Assembly: GCA_020832135.1 (NCBI GenBank)
Contig: JAFIFG010000141.1
Coordinates: 1 to 33,262, forward strand
Source: Clostridiaceae bacterium
GTDB lineage: Bacteria > Bacillota > Clostridia > Peptostreptococcales > Natronincolaceae
Reading direction: 5' to 3'
DNA length: 33,262 nt
Shown in pieces: positions 31,551 through 33,262 of the stretch (positions within the stretch are counted from its first letter, which is position 1; each line of letters opens with the position of its first letter). The notes beneath the pieces were generated by a model that saw only the letters and a list, made by a program, of their open reading frames with translations, searched no databases and was not told where the DNA came from. Made by a program: the position numbers and the translations under genes.

Positions 31551-32546
31551 ATGATAGAACAAAGCCAACTAATCTATACAATAATCATTGGATTTTTTAT
31601 TACAATACTACTAGGACCACTAATTATACCCTTTCTAAGAAGGTTAAAGGTTGGGCAAACAATTAGAGCAGAAGGACCTCAAAGTCATTTAACAAAAAGT
31701 GGTACACCTACTATAGGAGGTGTAATTATTATTGTTTCTGTTATACTAACATCTCTAACAGCAGGTATTATTAATAGAGATTTATGGATGGCTATAGGGG
31801 CTACAGTAGCCTTTGGAGCTATAGGCTTTATTGATGATTTTATTAAAGTTGTCTTAAAAAGATCTCTTGGTTTAAGAGCATATCAAAAATTATTATTACA
31901 AACAATAGTAGCAATCATATTAGCTATTTATCAGCTAGGTGCTTCTAGTGTAGGAACAAAAATTATCATCCCATTTATAGAGGGAGAGTTTCAATTAGGA
32001 GGAATAGCAATTCCTCAATATCTAGATTTAGGAATTTTATATATACCTTTTATTGTGTTTGTAGTGGTGGCAACTGTAAACAGTGCTAATTTAACTGATG
32101 GTTTAGATGGATTAGCGGCGGGGGTAACTTTAATCATTGCAGCTTTCTTCAGTATATTAGCTATGAGCTGGGGATATACAAGTCTTGCAATATTTGCTAG
32201 TGCGGTGACAGGGGCTTGTCTAGGATTTTTAAGATTCAATACCCATCCTGCACAAGTTTTTATGGGAGATACAGGCTCTTTAGCTCTAGGGGGTGCAGTG
32301 GCTACCTTAGCTATTCTAATGAATGTAGCTTTAATAATACCGATAGTAGGAGGAATCTACTTTGCTGAGTCTCTATCGGTTATTATACAGGTTATTTCCT
32401 TTAAGACTACCGGCAAAAGAGTATTTAAAATGAGTCCCCTTCATCATCATTTTGAATTAAGTGGATGGGCAGAGACAAAAGTAGTAACAACATTTTGGAT
32501 TGTAACAGTCCTACTGTGTCTAGTGGGAATTTTAGCTTTACATTAA
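31551..32546 (+). CDS. mraY: Phospho-MurNAc-pentapeptide translocase
   Basis: MraY transfers phospho-MurNAc-pentapeptide to undecaprenyl phosphate, making lipid I at the inner membrane face. The 331-aa protein has about ten helices. The catalytic Asp pair FIDDFIKV is at 93-100, followed by NSANLTDGLDGLAAG at 177-191, FMGDTGSLALGG at 237-248 and the SPLHHHFELSGW signature near 290-302. The start is the ATG at 31551, 8 bases after GAGAGGAG; an earlier in-frame start at 31518 would overlap murF and adds 11 residues outside the family pattern. Confidence 0.97.
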   Translation: MIEQSQLIYTIIIGFFITILLGPLIIPFLRRLKVGQTIRAEGPQSHLTKSGTPTIGGVIIIVSVILTSLTAGIINRDLWMAIGATVAFGAIGFIDDFIKVVLKRSLGLRAYQKLLLQTIVAIILAIYQLGASSVGTKIIIPFIEGEFQLGGIAIPQYLDLGILYIPFIVFVVVATVNSANLTDGLDGLAAGVTLIIAAFFSILAMSWGYTSLAIFASAVTGACLGFLRFNTHPAQVFMGDTGSLALGGAVATLAILMNVALIIPIVGGIYFAESLSVIIQVISFKTTGKRVFKMSPLHHHFELSGWAETKVVTTFWIVTVLLCLVGILALH

Positions 32547-32561
32547 AAAGGAAGGTGCAAA

Positions 32562-33262
32562 ATGAATTTAAAAAATAAAACAGTATTAGTAATAGGATTA
32601 GCTGTAACGGGAATACCATTAGTAAAAACCCTTCTGAAGCTGGGTGCCGATGTCATTGTAAACGATTTAAGATCTGAGGAAGATTTAAAGGATAGCTTAA
32701 AACAATTGGAGGCCCATGACTTTCAATATATTCTAGGAAAGCATCCTGAAGATATAGATCAATTAGGAGAAATAGATCTAGTAGTGGTGTCCCCCGGTGT
32801 ACCTTTAGAAATTCCTTTCATTAAGGCATTAAGGGATAGGGATTTAGAAATTATTGGTGAGATAGAATTGGCCTATAGATTCAACAAAGCACCCATTGTA
32901 GCCATTACTGGAACCAATGGTAAGACTACTACAACGGCTTTAACCGGTGAAATATTTAAAAATGCCTCAAAGAATACCTTTGTAGTGGGTAATATAGGTG
33001 TTGCAGCTATTTCAAAGGCACTGGAAACCACCAGTGAAGACGTGATGGTAATGGAAATCAGTAGCTTTCAATTAGAAAGCACGGTGGATTTCCACCCTAA
33101 GGCGGCTGCTATACTAAATCTAACACCTGACCATTTAAATAGTCATAAAACGATGGAAAATTATATAAAAGCTAAGTTCAATATATTTGAAAATCAAAAT
33201 GCCAATGACTATGCTGTTATAAATCATGATGATGAATTATGTAGAAGTCATAGTGAAAACCT
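32562..33262 (+). CDS. murD: UDP-MurNAc-L-Ala:D-Glu ligase (3' end outside window)
   Basis: MurD adds D-Glu to UDP-MurNAc-L-Ala. The window holds the first 233 codons, open to the edge. Seen are the N-terminal Rossmann-like VLVIGLAVTGIPLVKTLLKLGA with VNDLR, the VVSPGVPLEIPF block, the P-loop ITGTNGKTTTTAL, GNIGVAAI, EISSFQLEST and LNLTPDHLNSH. The ATG at 32562 has AAGGAAGGTG upstream and lies 15 bases after mraY. About half of a normal MurD (about 450 aa) is missing from the window, not from the gene. Confidence 0.96.
   Translation, partial: MNLKNKTVLVIGLAVTGIPLVKTLLKLGADVIVNDLRSEEDLKDSLKQLEAHDFQYILGKHPEDIDQLGEIDLVVVSPGVPLEIPFIKALRDRDLEIIGEIELAYRFNKAPIVAITGTNGKTTTTALTGEIFKNASKNTFVVGNIGVAAISKALETTSEDVMVMEISSFQLESTVDFHPKAAAILNLTPDHLNSHKTMENYIKAKFNIFENQNANDYAVINHDDELCRSHSEN

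Noticed and set aside
1-33262. CRISPR arrays, tRNA or rRNA genes, insertion sequences, phage attachment sites
   Set aside because: No spaced direct repeats, no cloverleaf or rRNA motifs and no transposase or integrase motifs were found; the inverted repeats seen sit at gene ends and act as terminators.

Overview
The window is AT-rich, densely coding DNA. It has Gram-positive Shine-Dalgarno sites, frequent TTG starts, intrinsic terminators, a sporulation lipoprotein (YhcN/YlaJ), a Spo0E-like peptide and a meso-DAP-type MurE. All of this fits a spore-forming, low-GC anaerobe of the Clostridia. Genus cannot be fixed without a search; an Alkaliphilus-like member of the Clostridiaceae is my guess. 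The window is chromosomal core and near-core sequence. I saw no rRNA, tRNA, CRISPR array, insertion sequence or phage genes.

Layout. 1-5.2 kb: a YihY-type membrane protein (-). Next comes a gap holding a consensus promoter, a possible 20-codon ORF and a terminator hairpin with a CCCCC loop (candidate small RNA). Then a YdjM-type membrane hydrolase (+), a YeiH-type exporter (-) divergent from a LysR regulator with a perfect 16-bp palindrome between them, and an unknown membrane-anchored extracellular protein. 5.2-8.4 kb: a thiamine salvage operon on the minus strand (thiM-thiE-HAD phosphatase-thiD) behind a TPP riboswitch with a visible terminator/antiterminator switch. 8.5-11.2 kb: an acetamidase/formamidase and a convergent FAD amine oxidase. 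11.3-15.4 kb: a pentahaem nitrite reductase NrfA with a lipobox, followed by ResB and CcsA (System II cytochrome c synthase) and a small lipoprotein. No NrfH is present. 15.4-18 kb: a Nudix CoA pyrophosphatase (-), then MaoC hydratase, cobalamin adenosyltransferase and hypoxanthine phosphoribosyltransferase (+), preceded by a Rex-like site overlapping a promoter. 17.9-23.8 kb: a 57-aa small protein, a UPF0180 protein, a four-TM protein with a degenerate Mrr-like nuclease domain, pduL-deoC, a YhcN/YlaJ spore lipoprotein, a membrane-anchored ferrochelatase-like protein, and lgt. 24-33.3 kb: a Spo0E-like peptide, then the dcw cell-wall/division cluster mraZ-rsmH-ftsL-PBP(SpoVD type)-murE-murF-mraY-murD. 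The cluster is preceded by three MraZ boxes, and murD runs off the window end.

How the genes fit together. The thi operon salvages thiazole and pyrimidine to thiamine phosphate under TPP control. The HAD enzyme may dephosphorylate one of the intermediates. ResB/CcsA can mature the haems of NrfA, including its unusual CxxCK site. Lgt lipidates the three lipoproteins seen here. DeoC yields acetaldehyde and PduL interconverts acyl-CoA and acyl-phosphate, so this pair could feed nucleoside carbon to ATP. The dcw cluster makes lipid-linked peptidoglycan precursors and divisome or spore-septum parts.

The least explained items are the C-loop RNA candidate, the ferrochelatase-like membrane protein that appears to lack its catalytic His, the membrane Mrr-like protein, and the HAD enzyme inside the thiamine operon.
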